A DNA stretch of 64,000 nt from Streptomyces sp. cf386 (lineage in GTDB: Bacteria > Actinomycetota > Actinomycetes > Streptomycetales > Streptomycetaceae). Positions within the stretch are counted from its first letter, which is position 1, and every line of letters starts with the position of its first letter. The stretch is from positions 434,001 through 498,000 of the forward strand of contig NZ_FNHV01000006.1 of assembly GCF_900103585.1 (NCBI RefSeq). Direction: 5' to 3'. Below the pieces are notes generated by a model. The model ran no database searches and was not told the origin of the DNA. It saw nothing but the letters and a program-made list of their open reading frames with translations. The position numbers and the translations under genes were made by a program. This document shows positions 42,198 to 62,647 of this stretch, piece by piece.

Positions 42198-43444
42198 GCG
42201 GCGCTCCCTTCCGTGGCCCGCTCGGCGGTCAGGGCGACCGGCAGGCCGCTGTAGCCGTAGACGAAGTTGGAGAAGAGCCGCTCGGGCGGGCCCTGGAGAC
42301 TGATGCCGGCGACCTGGGTGCGCAGCGCGTCGAGCATCGCGTTCACATGGACGCGGCCGAGGAAGGCGCCGAGGCAGAAGTGCGGGCCGTGGCCGAAGGC
42401 GACGTGCTTGTTGGGGGTGCGGGCCAGGTCGAAGACGTCCGGGTCGGTGAAGACCGTCTCGTCGAGGTTCGCCGAGCTGTTCCACAGGCTGACCACGTCG
42501 CCGGCCTTGATGGTCTGATCGCGCAGCGGTACGTCCACCAGGGCGCGGCGGCCGAAGTGCATGGCGGGGGTGGTCCAGCGCAGCACCTCCTCGGTGGCGC
42601 TGTCGACGCTCACCGCGCCGGACTTCAGGGCCCGCCACTGCTCGGGGTGTTCGGCCAGGGCTATCAGGCCGCCGACCGAGGACATCCGGCTGGACTCGTC
42701 GCCGCCCAGGATCAGGCTGTAGCAGTTGAAGACGATCTCGTCCTCGGTGAGCGGTTCGCCGTCGACGGTGGCCGTGGCGAGGGCGCTGATCACATCGTCG
42801 CCGGGGTGGCGCCGGCGCCGGGCGGCCAGGTCGGAGAAGTACATCAGGATCTCGTTGCGGGCGAGCCACTCCTCCAGCTCGCTGTCGTCGGCGCTGTGCC
42901 GGGAGAGCGTCTGGGTGTTCCAGGCGACGAGCTGCTCACGGTCCTCCTGCGGGACGTCCATGAGGTCGCCGATGGTGTTGATCGGGATGTGGTCGGCCAC
43001 GTCGGTGACGAAGTCCAGCTCACCGTGGGCGAGGGCCTCGGCGACGAGGTCCTGGGTGCGCCGGTGCACGCCCTCCACCACGGGCTCCAGCACCCGGGGC
43101 GAGAAGGACTTGAGCATCAGGTTGCGGATCTCGCGGTGCCGTACGCCGTCGGTGACGGCGAGCATCTTGCGTGAGGCGGAGTCCTCGCCCTGGAGCAGGG
43201 TCGCCAGGACGTTGCCCCGCTCGGAGGTGAACCGCTTGTTGTCGCGGTAGAGGGTGACGACGTCGTCGTAGGTGGAGATCACCCAGAATCCGGGGCCGCG
43301 TTCGGTGGCCCGGTGCCAGAAGACGGGCTGCTCGGTGCGGAACCTGCGCCACATGTCCGGGAGGTTCACGTCGAGGAAGGTCTGCGGATCGGTGAGGTCC
43401 ACCGTGGCCAGGTCGTCCACGGTCTGCCGTGGTGGGGTGGTCAT
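42194..43444 (-). CDS. cytochrome P450
   Basis: 416 residues, soluble bacterial type. The heme ligand is in FGHGPHFCLGAFLGR (Cys about 358), the ExxR motif in EEVLRW, and the I-helix is LILGGDESSRMS, where GGDES replaces the usual A/G-G-x-D/E-T. A Ser at the conserved Thr position occurs in some biosynthetic P450s that act on carrier-bound substrates. It may hydroxylate or cross-link an amino acid of the product. It follows the permease gene by 20 bases and overlaps the KASIII-like gene by four. A ferredoxin gene is not in the window. Confidence 0.93.
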   Translation of the reverse strand: MTTPPRQTVDDLATVDLTDPQTFLDVNLPDMWRRFRTEQPVFWHRATERGPGFWVISTYDDVVTLYRDNKRFTSERGNVLATLLQGEDSASRKMLAVTDGVRHREIRNLMLKSFSPRVLEPVVEGVHRRTQDLVAEALAHGELDFVTDVADHIPINTIGDLMDVPQEDREQLVAWNTQTLSRHSADDSELEEWLARNEILMYFSDLAARRRRHPGDDVISALATATVDGEPLTEDEIVFNCYSLILGGDESSRMSSVGGLIALAEHPEQWRALKSGAVSVDSATEEVLRWTTPAMHFGRRALVDVPLRDQTIKAGDVVSLWNSSANLDETVFTDPDVFDLARTPNKHVAFGHGPHFCLGAFLGRVHVNAMLDALRTQVAGISLQGPPERLFSNFVYGYSGLPVALTAERATEGSAA

Positions 43445-43464
43445 GTGCTGTCTCTCTCCAGGGG

Positions 43465-44279
43465 TCAGGCGCCCGCGGTGCGGTAGCGGCGGAGGCTCAC
43501 CGTTACGCAGAGGGCGAGAAGCAGGCCCAGGGACACCGCGACCACCACCCAGGGGTGGTCGGCGGGGAAGGTGCCGCCGGTGCTCGCGGGGTTGCCCCAC
43601 AGCCGGCGGCAGCAGGCGATCACGGCGCTCACCGGATTCCACTCCGCGACCGGCCGGATCAGGGACGGGATGTTCTGCGGGGCCAGGAACGCGTTGGACA
43701 GGAAGGGCAGCACGATCACCACGAAGGGCGTGATCACGCTGATCGTCTCCACGTTGCGCAGGGTCAGCGCGAACAGCACGCCCAGCCACAGCATCACGTA
43801 GATGAACGCGCCGATCAGGGCGAAGCCGGCGAGCACGGACCAGGGCCCGGTGTGCGGGCGCCAGCCGAGCAGCAGTCCGGAGCCGGTGACGACGGCCAGC
43901 CCCAGCAGACCCACCAGGAGGTCGGCGAAGGTGTGCCCGAAGAGCACCGCGGAGCGGCTGATCGGCAGCGAGCGGAACCGGTCGGTCATGCCGCCGTGCA
44001 GGTCCAGCGCCACGGAGATGGCGGTGGGTCCCACACAGGCGAGGGCCACCTGGACGGCGCCGCCGGCGAAGACGTACTCCCCGTACGTGCCTCCGTCCGG
44101 CAGCGTGATGGAGTCCCGGAACAGATAGCCGAGCATCACCATGCTCACCAGCGGGCTGAGCGCCACGCCCAGCACCCGGGCGGGCGCCCGCCGCAGGTGT
44201 CGCAGACGGCGGCCGGTCACCGCGGAGATCTCGGTGAGGAGCGCCGCCACGGGGGCGGGCCGGGTGGCGGCGGCGGCCG

Positions 44280-44283
<4 letters not shown>
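43465..44283 (-). CDS. ABC-2 type permease (DrrB-like)
   Basis: 272 residues with six hydrophobic segments, the ABC2_membrane layout: VLGVALSPLVSMVMLGYLF, VFAGGAVQVALACVG, LPISRSAVLFGHTFADLL, PFLSNAFLAPQNIPSLIRP and PVSAVIACCRRLWGNP. The ATG overlaps the NRPS stop (ATGA), so it is coupled to the NRPS. It should pair with the DrrA-type ATPase at 36332-37270 to export the peptide. Confidence 0.92.
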
Positions 44284-56093
<11,810 letters not shown>

Positions 56094-56258
56094 TGCAATC
56101 CCCTCGGAAAGGTTCACCAGGTCCATGCAGCCGTCCCGGCCGTCGCAGCGCGATCAGCACTCGGCGCTCAAGGGCCCCGGGCCACGCATGAAGCGCTGCC
56201 TCCGCCGGCTGTCCGGAGCCGGCGGGGCAGCGTCGTGAATCGATGGTGGTCGAGCGCG

Positions 56259-56287
56259 CTGACAGCGCACTGACCGAGAACTGACGG
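56259..56287 (-). promoter_or_regulatory. SARP heptamer triplet upstream of the NRPS gene
   Basis: CTGACAG (56259-56265), CTGACCG (56270-56276) and CTGACGG (56281-56287) on the plus strand, exactly 11 bases apart. Toward the NRPS they read CCGTCAG, CGGTCAG, CTGTCAG. The site is 165 bases from the NRPS ATG, giving a leader of roughly 145 bases, and it begins 14 bases below the stop of the isomerase gene. Near-identical to the triplet at 60445. Confidence 0.8.
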
Positions 56288-56301
56288 TTGCCGCGGCCCG
56301 G

Positions 56302-57009
56302 TCAGCCGCAGCCGCCCGCGTGGCCGTCGTCGGCCGAGCGGCCGATGCCGACCGCGCCGGCCGTGGCGGGGGCCAGGGACGTCGCGGAGGGCGCCTTGGT
56401 GCGCAGGTGTTCCACGAAGGCGTCGAGCCGGTCGAGCCCCCAGTAGCGGGTGAAGCCCTGCACGAAGAACGGCACTCCGAAGACGCCGTCCTTGCAGACC
56501 TCCATCAGGATGTCCGCGCCCCGCTCGCGCAGTTCGGGGTCTTCATGGGCGCGGGAGATCACCTCGGGGTGGATCCCCAGCTCGCGGCCGATGTCCGCGA
56601 TGGTCGCCGGGTCGCAGATGTTGCGCCCCTCGCCGAACCGGGCCCGGTAGACCGCGGCGATGTAGTCGTGTCCCCGGCCCTCCCCGGCCGCCACCAGGTA
56701 TCCCAGGTGCGGGACCTCCCAGACCGGATCGACGTCCACGGGCCAGTTCACGGTGATGCCACGGGACTTGGTGATCCGGCCGACGTCCTGCAGGACGTAC
56801 CGGTTCTTCTCCCTCGACATCTCCGAGTACGGGAACCGTCCGCCGCGCTCTAGCAGCAGCTGCGCGCTGCTGTCGTCCGGTTCGAAGAACGGCAGCCACT
56901 CCAGCCGTTCCACCAGGTCCTTGTGATGCTCCATCAGGTCCTGGTACGCCAGCCAGGAGTACGGGCTGCGCAGCGAGAAGTAGAAGCGCGGGGTCTTGTT
57001 CTTGGGCAT
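56302..57009 (-). CDS. DsbA-like / 2-hydroxychromene-2-carboxylate isomerase-family protein
   Basis: 235 residues, thioredoxin fold with an inserted helical domain. The active-site region is FYFSLRSPYSWLAY, with Ser where DsbA has CxxC, as in kappa-class glutathione transferases and HCCA isomerases. GVFGVPFFV provides the cis-Pro, and RYWGLDRLD closes the fold. Homologues sit in gene sets for cinnamoyl and polyene acyl chains (skyllamycin, WS9326A, youssoufene types), where they are assigned E/Z double-bond isomerisation. Here it follows the ketoreductase by 16 bases at the end of the acyl-chain operon, which supports the same job. The C-terminal 25 residues are low-complexity. Confidence 0.85.
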   Translation of the reverse strand: MPKNKTPRFYFSLRSPYSWLAYQDLMEHHKDLVERLEWLPFFEPDDSSAQLLLERGGRFPYSEMSREKNRYVLQDVGRITKSRGITVNWPVDVDPVWEVPHLGYLVAAGEGRGHDYIAAVYRARFGEGRNICDPATIADIGRELGIHPEVISRAHEDPELRERGADILMEVCKDGVFGVPFFVQGFTRYWGLDRLDAFVEHLRTKAPSATSLAPATAGAVGIGRSADDGHAGGCG

Positions 57010-57025
57010 GCTGCTCCTTAACGGG

Positions 57026-57772
57026 TCAGACGACGAGTCCGCCGTCGACGCCGAAGACCTGTCCGGTGATGTACGCGGCGCGGTCGGAGACCAGGAACGA
57101 CACCAGGTCCGCCACCTCCCGGGGGTGGCCGAGACGGCCGAGCGGAATGCGCTCGGTCATCTTCTGGGTGTGCTCCGGCGCCAGCCCGGAGAGCATGTCG
57201 GTGTCGATGAAGCCCGGCGCCACGGCGTTGACGCGCACGCCGTAGCGCCCGGACTCCTTGGCCAGCGCCTTGCTGAAGCCGATGATCCCGGCCTTGGACG
57301 CCGAGTAGTTCGTCTGCGTCGCGTTGCCGTACACCCCCGCGACGGACGACAGCGTGACGACGCTGCCGGCCCGGCGCTTCATCATGGAGAACACGGCGGC
57401 CTTGCACAGGTGGTAGGTGCCGTCCAGGTTGGTGCGCAGTACGGCGTCCCAGTCGTCCTCGGGCAGCATCACCAGCGGGTTGTCGCGGACGATGCCGGCG
57501 CACGAGACCGCCGCGTGCAGCGGGCCGAGCGCGTCCTCCGCGCCGCGGACGAAGTCCCGTACGGCGCGGGAGTCGGCGACGTCGACGCGGGCGGTGAACA
57601 CGCCCGCGCCCTCCTTCTCGGCCTCCTGGGCGGCGGACAGCGCCGCCTCCTCGTCGGACCGGTAGCAGAACGCGACGTCGAAGCCGTCCCGCGCGAGTGC
57701 GGTGACCACATGCCGCCCGATGCCCCGGGAACCCCCGGTCACCAGCGCCACCCTGCGGGCGTTCGTCTCCAC
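57026..57772 (-). CDS. FabG-type 3-ketoacyl-ACP reductase
   Basis: 248 residues from a GTG that directly follows the CLF stop (TGAGTG). SDR motifs: TGGSRGIGRHV, CAGI, SSVAGVYGN (catalytic Ser) and YSASKAGIIGFSKALAKE. The C-terminus (YITGQVFGVDGGLVV) is typical of FabG. It reduces the ketoacyl-ACP made by the KS/CLF pair using NADPH. A dehydratase, required next in a polyene chain, is not found in the window and may lie beyond the right edge. Confidence 0.93.
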   Translation of the reverse strand: METNARRVALVTGGSRGIGRHVVTALARDGFDVAFCYRSDEEAALSAAQEAEKEGAGVFTARVDVADSRAVRDFVRGAEDALGPLHAAVSCAGIVRDNPLVMLPEDDWDAVLRTNLDGTYHLCKAAVFSMMKRRAGSVVTLSSVAGVYGNATQTNYSASKAGIIGFSKALAKESGRYGVRVNAVAPGFIDTDMLSGLAPEHTQKMTERIPLGRLGHPREVADLVSFLVSDRAAYITGQVFGVDGGLVV

Positions 57773-58873
57773 TCAGCTCTCCTCGTTCGTCGCGGCGGCG
57801 AGCAGCGCGCAGCCGGCCGTGCCGTCCCGGTCGACCGCCGTCACGAGGGCGAGCGCGCCGGATGGGGTCTCCTCGTCGTCGAGCAGTGACAGCACCGCCG
57901 CGAGCTGCAGGCTCGCGGTCGCCGCCGAGGTGTCGCCCAGCAGCGCACGGCTGCCGAGCAGGTCGAACTCGGCCGAGCCGAGCACGTCCCCGATCGCGGC
58001 CTCCTCGACGCCGGCCAGCTGCCCGCCCGTCTCGGCCGGGGCCACCACACGCACGTCCCCGGCCCGCGCACCCGCCTGCTTCAGGGCGTCGCGCACGCAC
58101 TCCGCCAAGGCCCCGCGGGCCTCGGACGGTTCGGCGAAGGCACGGAACCGGGTGGTCAGCAGACGGGCTCGCACCCGCCGGCCGGCCGCCCGGGCGTCGG
58201 TCGCGGTCTCCAGGAGGAACACCGCGCCGCCCTCGCCCAGCGGGGACGTCCGGTCGTCGCCGTCCCGGCCGTGCCACTCCAGCCACGCGCGCTGCTCGGA
58301 GTACTCCTCGGCCGCCCCGCACAGCACCCGTGCGCAGTGGCCGCCGCGATGCAGCCGGGTGGCGTAGCTCAGCGCGGTCAGGCCGGTCAGGCGGCCGCCG
58401 GCGATGGTGGTGTTCGGTCCCTTGATGCCGTGCCAGATGGCGCTCTGCCCGGCGGCCCGGTTCATCACCGTGTTCGGGAAGCGGGCCGGGTCGACGTGGT
58501 ACGGGCGCTCCCCCACGAGTGAGTCGCGGGTGAAGTCCATGATGCTCTGCACGCTGCCCGAGCCGGTGCCCAGCACCAGCCCGGTCTCCTCGGGCCGGGA
58601 CGTCAACTCCGGTCCGCCGTCGGCCAGCAGCAGTCCGACGGCGGTCACCGCGATGCCGGTGACCCGGTCCATGGTGCGGGTGCCCTTGCGGCCGATGTGG
58701 TCGGCGGCGTTGAAGTCCGGCACGAGCGCGCCCTCGGTGAACGGTCCTGGGAAGGCCGCCCGGTCGAGTGCGCCGATCGCGCTGCGGCCGGCCCGGACGC
58801 CCGTGCGGAAGGGCTCGCTGCCCACGCCGTACGGGGACACCGCCGACCAGGTGGAGAAGACCAGTGCGGACAT
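57773..58873 (-). CDS. chain-length-factor-like ketosynthase (KS-beta)
   Basis: 366 residues with the FabF fold but no active-site Cys: the nucleophile region reads TIAGGRLTGLTAL where active enzymes have TACASG. His motifs are also not conserved. Such proteins pair with an active KS and set the chain length. It overlaps the KS-alpha gene by one base (TGATG), the usual coupled KS/CLF arrangement of type II systems. The protein is about 45 residues shorter than typical FabF. Confidence 0.88.
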   Translation of the reverse strand: MSALVFSTWSAVSPYGVGSEPFRTGVRAGRSAIGALDRAAFPGPFTEGALVPDFNAADHIGRKGTRTMDRVTGIAVTAVGLLLADGGPELTSRPEETGLVLGTGSGSVQSIMDFTRDSLVGERPYHVDPARFPNTVMNRAAGQSAIWHGIKGPNTTIAGGRLTGLTALSYATRLHRGGHCARVLCGAAEEYSEQRAWLEWHGRDGDDRTSPLGEGGAVFLLETATDARAAGRRVRARLLTTRFRAFAEPSEARGALAECVRDALKQAGARAGDVRVVAPAETGGQLAGVEEAAIGDVLGSAEFDLLGSRALLGDTSAATASLQLAAVLSLLDDEETPSGALALVTAVDRDGTAGCALLAAATNEES

Positions 58874-60105
58874 CAGGCGGCCTCCCGGTGCCGGCCCAGG
58901 ATGAGCACGGCGTTGTTGCCCGCGAAGGCGAGCGCGTTGTTCTGCACCACGGTCAGCTCGGCGGGACGCGCCTCGTTGGGCACACAGTCAAGACCGCAGT
59001 CCGGGTCGGTCTCCCGGTGGTTGATGGTGGGCGGGATGAAACCCTCGGCGATGGCCAGGGCGCAGGCGGCCGAGCCGAGGGCGCTGGCGGCGCCCATGCT
59101 GTGCCCGACCATCGACTTGATGGACACGGTGGGCGGCGGGGTGTCGAAGACCTGGCGGATGGCGCCCGCCTCGGTCACGTCGTTGGCCTTGGTGCCGGTG
59201 CCGTGGGCCGAGATGAAGTCGACGTCCGCCTCGGTGATCCCGGCGTTGCGGTGGGCCAGTGCCATGCAGCGGGCGAGGCTGTCCTGGTCGGGCGCGACGG
59301 GGTGGTGGGCGTCGCAGGTGAGCCCGTATCCGAGGACCTCGGCGTAGATGCGGGCGCCGCGGGCCCGGGCGGACTCCAGGCTCTCCATCATGAGGATGCC
59401 CGCGCCCTCGCCGGTGAGGATGCCCTTGCGGTCCCGGTCGAAGGGCTGGCACACCTCGGGGGCGATGGTGCCCAGCCGGTAGAAGCCGGCGAAGGTCTTG
59501 CGGCACACGGCGTCGGCTCCGCCGCACAGCGCCACGTCGACGTCGCCGGCCCGGATCGCGTCGTAGCCGCTGCCGATGGCGTAGTTGCCGGCCGCGCAGG
59601 CGGTGGGGATGGTCAGGGCCTCGACGTCGGTCAGGCCGAGTTCGCGGACGATGCTCGTGGAGAGCCTGCTCGCGTGGGCCCGTCGGGCGACCCCCGGGGT
59701 GAGGTGCTCCGGGCCCTTGTCGAGCTGTTCGCCGACCAGCAGGTCGAGGTCGCGGGACTCCGCGTCGGTGGTGCCGACCGACACCATGGTCCGCCGGCCG
59801 CGGAGTTCCTCCGCGTCGATCCCCGCGTCTGCGACGGCCATGTTGGCCGCCGCCACGGAGAACTGGGTCGCCCGGCCCAGTTCCTCCGGTTGGAACGTGC
59901 GGATCCACTTCGCCGGGTCGAAGTCGGCGACCTCGCATCCGTAGGAGTGCGCGAAGCCGGTGGTGTCGAAGGCCGTGATGGGCTTGGCCCCGCTGCGCCC
60001 TGCCCGCAGCCCGGCCAGGAACTCCTCGGCTCCGAGGCCGATGCTGGTGACCAGGCCCAGTCCAGTGATCACCACCTGGCGCGGCCGCTGCTCGTTGTCG
60101 TACAC
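58873..60105 (-). CDS. ketosynthase alpha (FabF-like, type II PKS)
   Basis: 410 residues from the GTG at 60105 (GGAG seven bases before). The triad is complete: IPTACAAGNYAIG (Cys about 163), AHGTGTKANDVTE and SIKSMVGHSMGAASA. With the CLF, FabG, ACP and isomerase it forms a highly reducing type II set, of the kind that builds polyene or aryl-polyene acyl chains on an ACP. The chain is the likely N-acyl group accepted by the NRPS C1 domain. The family makes conjugated chains when a matching dehydratase exists. Confidence 0.93.
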   Translation of the reverse strand: MYDNEQRPRQVVITGLGLVTSIGLGAEEFLAGLRAGRSGAKPITAFDTTGFAHSYGCEVADFDPAKWIRTFQPEELGRATQFSVAAANMAVADAGIDAEELRGRRTMVSVGTTDAESRDLDLLVGEQLDKGPEHLTPGVARRAHASRLSTSIVRELGLTDVEALTIPTACAAGNYAIGSGYDAIRAGDVDVALCGGADAVCRKTFAGFYRLGTIAPEVCQPFDRDRKGILTGEGAGILMMESLESARARGARIYAEVLGYGLTCDAHHPVAPDQDSLARCMALAHRNAGITEADVDFISAHGTGTKANDVTEAGAIRQVFDTPPPTVSIKSMVGHSMGAASALGSAACALAIAEGFIPPTINHRETDPDCGLDCVPNEARPAELTVVQNNALAFAGNNAVLILGRHREAA

Positions 60106-60160
60106 CCTGTACTCCAGTCCCTGACGCCCGGCGCGGGCGGCCCCGGCCGGGCAGCGCCTG

Positions 60161-60421
60161 CTACTTGGCGGCCACGGCCTCGTCGACGACGGTGACCACG
60201 GCGTCGAGATTGACCATGCGGGACAGCACGCTCTGGTCGAGGTCGATCCCGTACGTGCGCTCAAGGGTGGAGAGGATCTCGATGGCGCCCATCGAGTCGG
60301 CCTCGTGGTCCTCCTTGAACCGGCTGGTGCCGGTCATGTCGTCCGGCTCGATCTCGAGGATGTCGCAGATGATGCCCTTGATCTGGGCATACCGTTCGGC
60401 GCTGGTGGCTGCTGTAGTCAT
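60161..60421 (-). CDS. acyl carrier protein of the type II chain
   Basis: 86 residues: RYAQIKGIICDILEIEPDDM, then HEADSMGAIEIL with the phosphopantetheine Ser in DSM, and ERTYGIDL. It should carry the growing acyl chain for the KS/CLF. The ATG at 60421 was chosen because earlier codons are not family-like. The nearest SARP heptamer ends only 23 bases upstream and no ribosome site is visible, so the mRNA may be leaderless or nearly so. KS-alpha follows after 55 bases. Confidence 0.93.
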   Translation of the reverse strand: MTTAATSAERYAQIKGIICDILEIEPDDMTGTSRFKEDHEADSMGAIEILSTLERTYGIDLDQSVLSRMVNLDAVVTVVDEAVAAK

Positions 60422-60444
60422 GCAGACGATGCTGGAGCAAGCGG

Positions 60445-60473
60445 CTGACAGCCCACTGACCGCGAACTGACGC
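60445..60473 (-). promoter_or_regulatory. SARP heptamer triplet upstream of the ACP operon
   Basis: CTGACAG (60445-60451), CTGACCG (60456-60462) and CTGACGC (60467-60473) on the plus strand, 11-bp period. Toward the ACP they read GCGTCAG, CGGTCAG, CTGTCAG. The site fills most of the gap between the LysR stop (60501) and ACP start (60421), and should drive the ACP-KS-CLF-KR-isomerase operon. Confidence 0.8.
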
Positions 60474-60500
60474 GGGGACACGGGGGTGTTGTGCGGCGGT

Positions 60501-61466
60501 TCAGCCTGTTGTGAGGAAGCGCTGGACCTCGCGGAAGTCCTCGGGGTGGGCGACCATCCAGGACCAGAAGCGCGGGATGGTGCGGGCGTAGTCGCAGTAG
60601 TAGCGGCGCAGGTTCTCCAGCAGGGTCACCAGGGTCGCCCGGCTGAGCGATCCGGTGCGCCACACGAGCAGCATCTCGCAGTGGTGGGCACCCGCGACCG
60701 GGACGAGACTGACGTCCTTGGTGGCACCGGTCGGTACGGTCAGCGCGGCCACCTTGGCATCGCGGACCCAGCTCATCGCCTCGTGATGTCCGCGGACCCG
60801 GTGCACCGCGGCGGGCCGGCCCTCGACGAGGTCGGCGAAGGCGGCTTCCTCGTGGTCGTGGAACCAGTGGCCGCGCGCGTAGCGAACCCAGTCGAGGGAA
60901 CCCACCTCGGCGGGGCCGACGGGCCCCTGTTCGGCCAGCGGGTGGCCGGGCGGCACCGCCAGCCATACCGGCTCGCGGACCACAACCGCCGTACTGAGAG
61001 GCATTTTTGTGAGGTCGGCCGGCTCACGGTCCGGCGAACTGGGCACCAGCGCCAGGGTGAGCAGCCCCTCGGCGACCGCGCTCATCGCGTCGGCCGGATC
61101 CACCGTCTCGGTCTGCACCTCGACAGCGGGCAGGCTCGCGGCGATCGCGTCCCTGAGGGTGGGCGGCGTCCACTCCACGTTCCCGACGCGCAGCGTCTCG
61201 GTGTTCTGCGCGGCCACCTCGGCGATGAGGGCGTCACCGCGCCGGGCCAGATCGACGAGCATCGGGATCAGCCGTTCGCCGAGCGGGGTGGGCACCACAC
61301 CGCTGTGCGACCGGACGAACAGCTCCCCTCCGAACTCGCGCTCCAGGCGGCGCAGTTGGGACGAGAGAGCGGGCTGCGGAAGATTGAGCTGGGTCGCGGC
61401 CGACGAAATGCTCCCGGCGCTTGCGATGGCGGCTACGAGTCGGGCATGCCGTAACTCGACGCGCAT
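60501..61466 (-). CDS. LysR-family pathway regulator
   Basis: 321 residues from the ATG at 61466. The winged helix is MRVELRHARLVAAIASAGSI and PQPALSSQLRRLEREFGG; the effector domain spans about 95-300. The fifth codon is TTA (61452-61454), so translation requires the bldA leucine tRNA, a common developmental brake on antibiotic clusters. It sits between the SARP gene and the ACP operon, all on one strand, and probably helps activate the cluster. The C-terminal tail (RTIPRFWSWMVAHPEDFREV) is family-specific. Confidence 0.9.
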   Translation of the reverse strand: MRVELRHARLVAAIASAGSISSAATQLNLPQPALSSQLRRLEREFGGELFVRSHSGVVPTPLGERLIPMLVDLARRGDALIAEVAAQNTETLRVGNVEWTPPTLRDAIAASLPAVEVQTETVDPADAMSAVAEGLLTLALVPSSPDREPADLTKMPLSTAVVVREPVWLAVPPGHPLAEQGPVGPAEVGSLDWVRYARGHWFHDHEEAAFADLVEGRPAAVHRVRGHHEAMSWVRDAKVAALTVPTGATKDVSLVPVAGAHHCEMLLVWRTGSLSRATLVTLLENLRRYYCDYARTIPRFWSWMVAHPEDFREVQRFLTTG

Positions 61467-61621
61467 TGCGGACCCAACTCCCCGTTCCCCCGGACACAAG
61501 CGATCATGCATCTGCCCCATTGCGAGGGCACAGACGCTAATCACCGTAACACCAACGTAATTGAATCACGGTGGTCGCAGGGTGTCGGGGGAATTACCGG
61601 CTCCGGTCGGCCGAGGGCGGG

Positions 61622-62410
61622 TCAGCCGACGAGACTCAGGGAGCCGTGGGGGCGTCCGAGAACGTCGTCCTGATGGAGGATGGCCTGGTACACCGCGTGC
61701 AGGGAACGTCCCGGCTCCACTCCCAGGTCCTCGGCCAGGCGCCGGCGCGCCTGATGGAACACGTCGAGCGCCTCGGTCTGCCGGCCTTCGCGGTACAGGG
61801 CCAGCATCAGCAGTTCGCTGAGCCGTTCGCGGCCGGGATGTTCGGTGGCCAGCAGACGCAGCTCCGGCACCGGCACGCGCTCCACGCCGACCGCCAGTCT
61901 CGCGGTGACCCAGTCCTCGTATGCGGTGAGCCGGCGCTCCTCCAGGCGCACCGAAGCGGTCCGGCACCGGAATCCCTCGCTGACGTCCAGCAGGGCCGCG
62001 CCCCGCCACATGGCCAGCGCCTGCTCCAGTGTGCGCGCCGCCGCCGCGGGATCCCGATCCAGCAGGGCGGCGCCCTGGTCGGCGAGGGCCACGAAGCGGT
62101 GGGCGTCGACCGATTCGGGTACGACGTCCAGCAGATAGCCGGTGCCCACGGTGCGCACCAGATCCCGGCCGTCCCTCCCGGCCACCGACGCCAGGAGCTT
62201 GCGCAGCCGGGTCACGTTGGCCTGCAGGGCGTTCTTGGCGTTCGAGATGCTCTCGTCGCCCCACAGCTCGTCGACGAGCTGGTCGAACGGAACGGGCTGG
62301 CGCGGGGCCAGGGCCAGCAGGGCGAGCACCGAGCTCACCCGCTTCGATGTCACGCCCCAACTCCGGGTGTCCCGGGTGAGCAAAAGTGAACCAAGTATGT
62401 GGATCTCCAC
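61622..62410 (-). CDS. SARP-family transcriptional activator
   Basis: 262 residues from the GTG at 62410 (VEIHILGSLLL). An OmpR-like winged helix (about 5-95: SVLALLALAPRQPVPFDQLV, LQANVTRLRKLL, LVRTVGTGYLL) precedes a bacterial transcriptional activator (BTAD) domain (about 100-250: DAHRFVALADQG, LRLLATEHPGRERLSELLML, LGVEPGRSL). This is the short SARP type (ActII-ORF4, RedD, DnrI). These bind direct heptamer repeats on an 11-bp period just upstream of -10, exactly the sites at 60445, 56259 and 37599. It is the most likely switch for the cluster. Confidence 0.93.
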   Translation of the reverse strand: MEIHILGSLLLTRDTRSWGVTSKRVSSVLALLALAPRQPVPFDQLVDELWGDESISNAKNALQANVTRLRKLLASVAGRDGRDLVRTVGTGYLLDVVPESVDAHRFVALADQGAALLDRDPAAAARTLEQALAMWRGAALLDVSEGFRCRTASVRLEERRLTAYEDWVTARLAVGVERVPVPELRLLATEHPGRERLSELLMLALYREGRQTEALDVFHQARRRLAEDLGVEPGRSLHAVYQAILHQDDVLGRPHGSLSLVG

Positions 62411-62551
62411 GATTCGTAACCCCCGTCTTCGTCTGATCCACATCCTTTCCCGCGCCACGACGGATGAGAAATATCAAACTCTCCGGTTGGCCATACCTGG
62501 CAGATATGACCGAGGAATCAGCCATTCCGGAATTGTTTCTGCGCCAGAAAT

Positions 62552-62588
62552 GATGCTGGGCCGCTCAGGGTGTGAGCGGCCCAGCATC
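62552..62588. terminator. 16-bp perfect hairpin after the MMPL gene
   Basis: 62552-62567 and 62573-62588 are perfect complements (GATGCTGGGCCG... with its mirror) around a GGGTG loop. It lies 60 bases beyond the stop of the leftward MMPL gene and about 140 bases before the SARP start, so it should stop MMPL transcription from entering the SARP gene. Confidence 0.85.
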
Positions 62589-62647
62589 TGGCCTTCCCGG
62601 GGGAATAGAAGGCCGTTTCGCGCGGCTGCCGGAACGGCAGCCGTGGT

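Noticed and set aside
61480..61621. CACCGT ... ACGGTG inverted repeat around 61535-61575 upstream of the LysR gene, considered as an operator.
   Set aside because: The arms are only six bases and far apart (about 20 bases), so chance is likely; the region remains the presumed LysR promoter.
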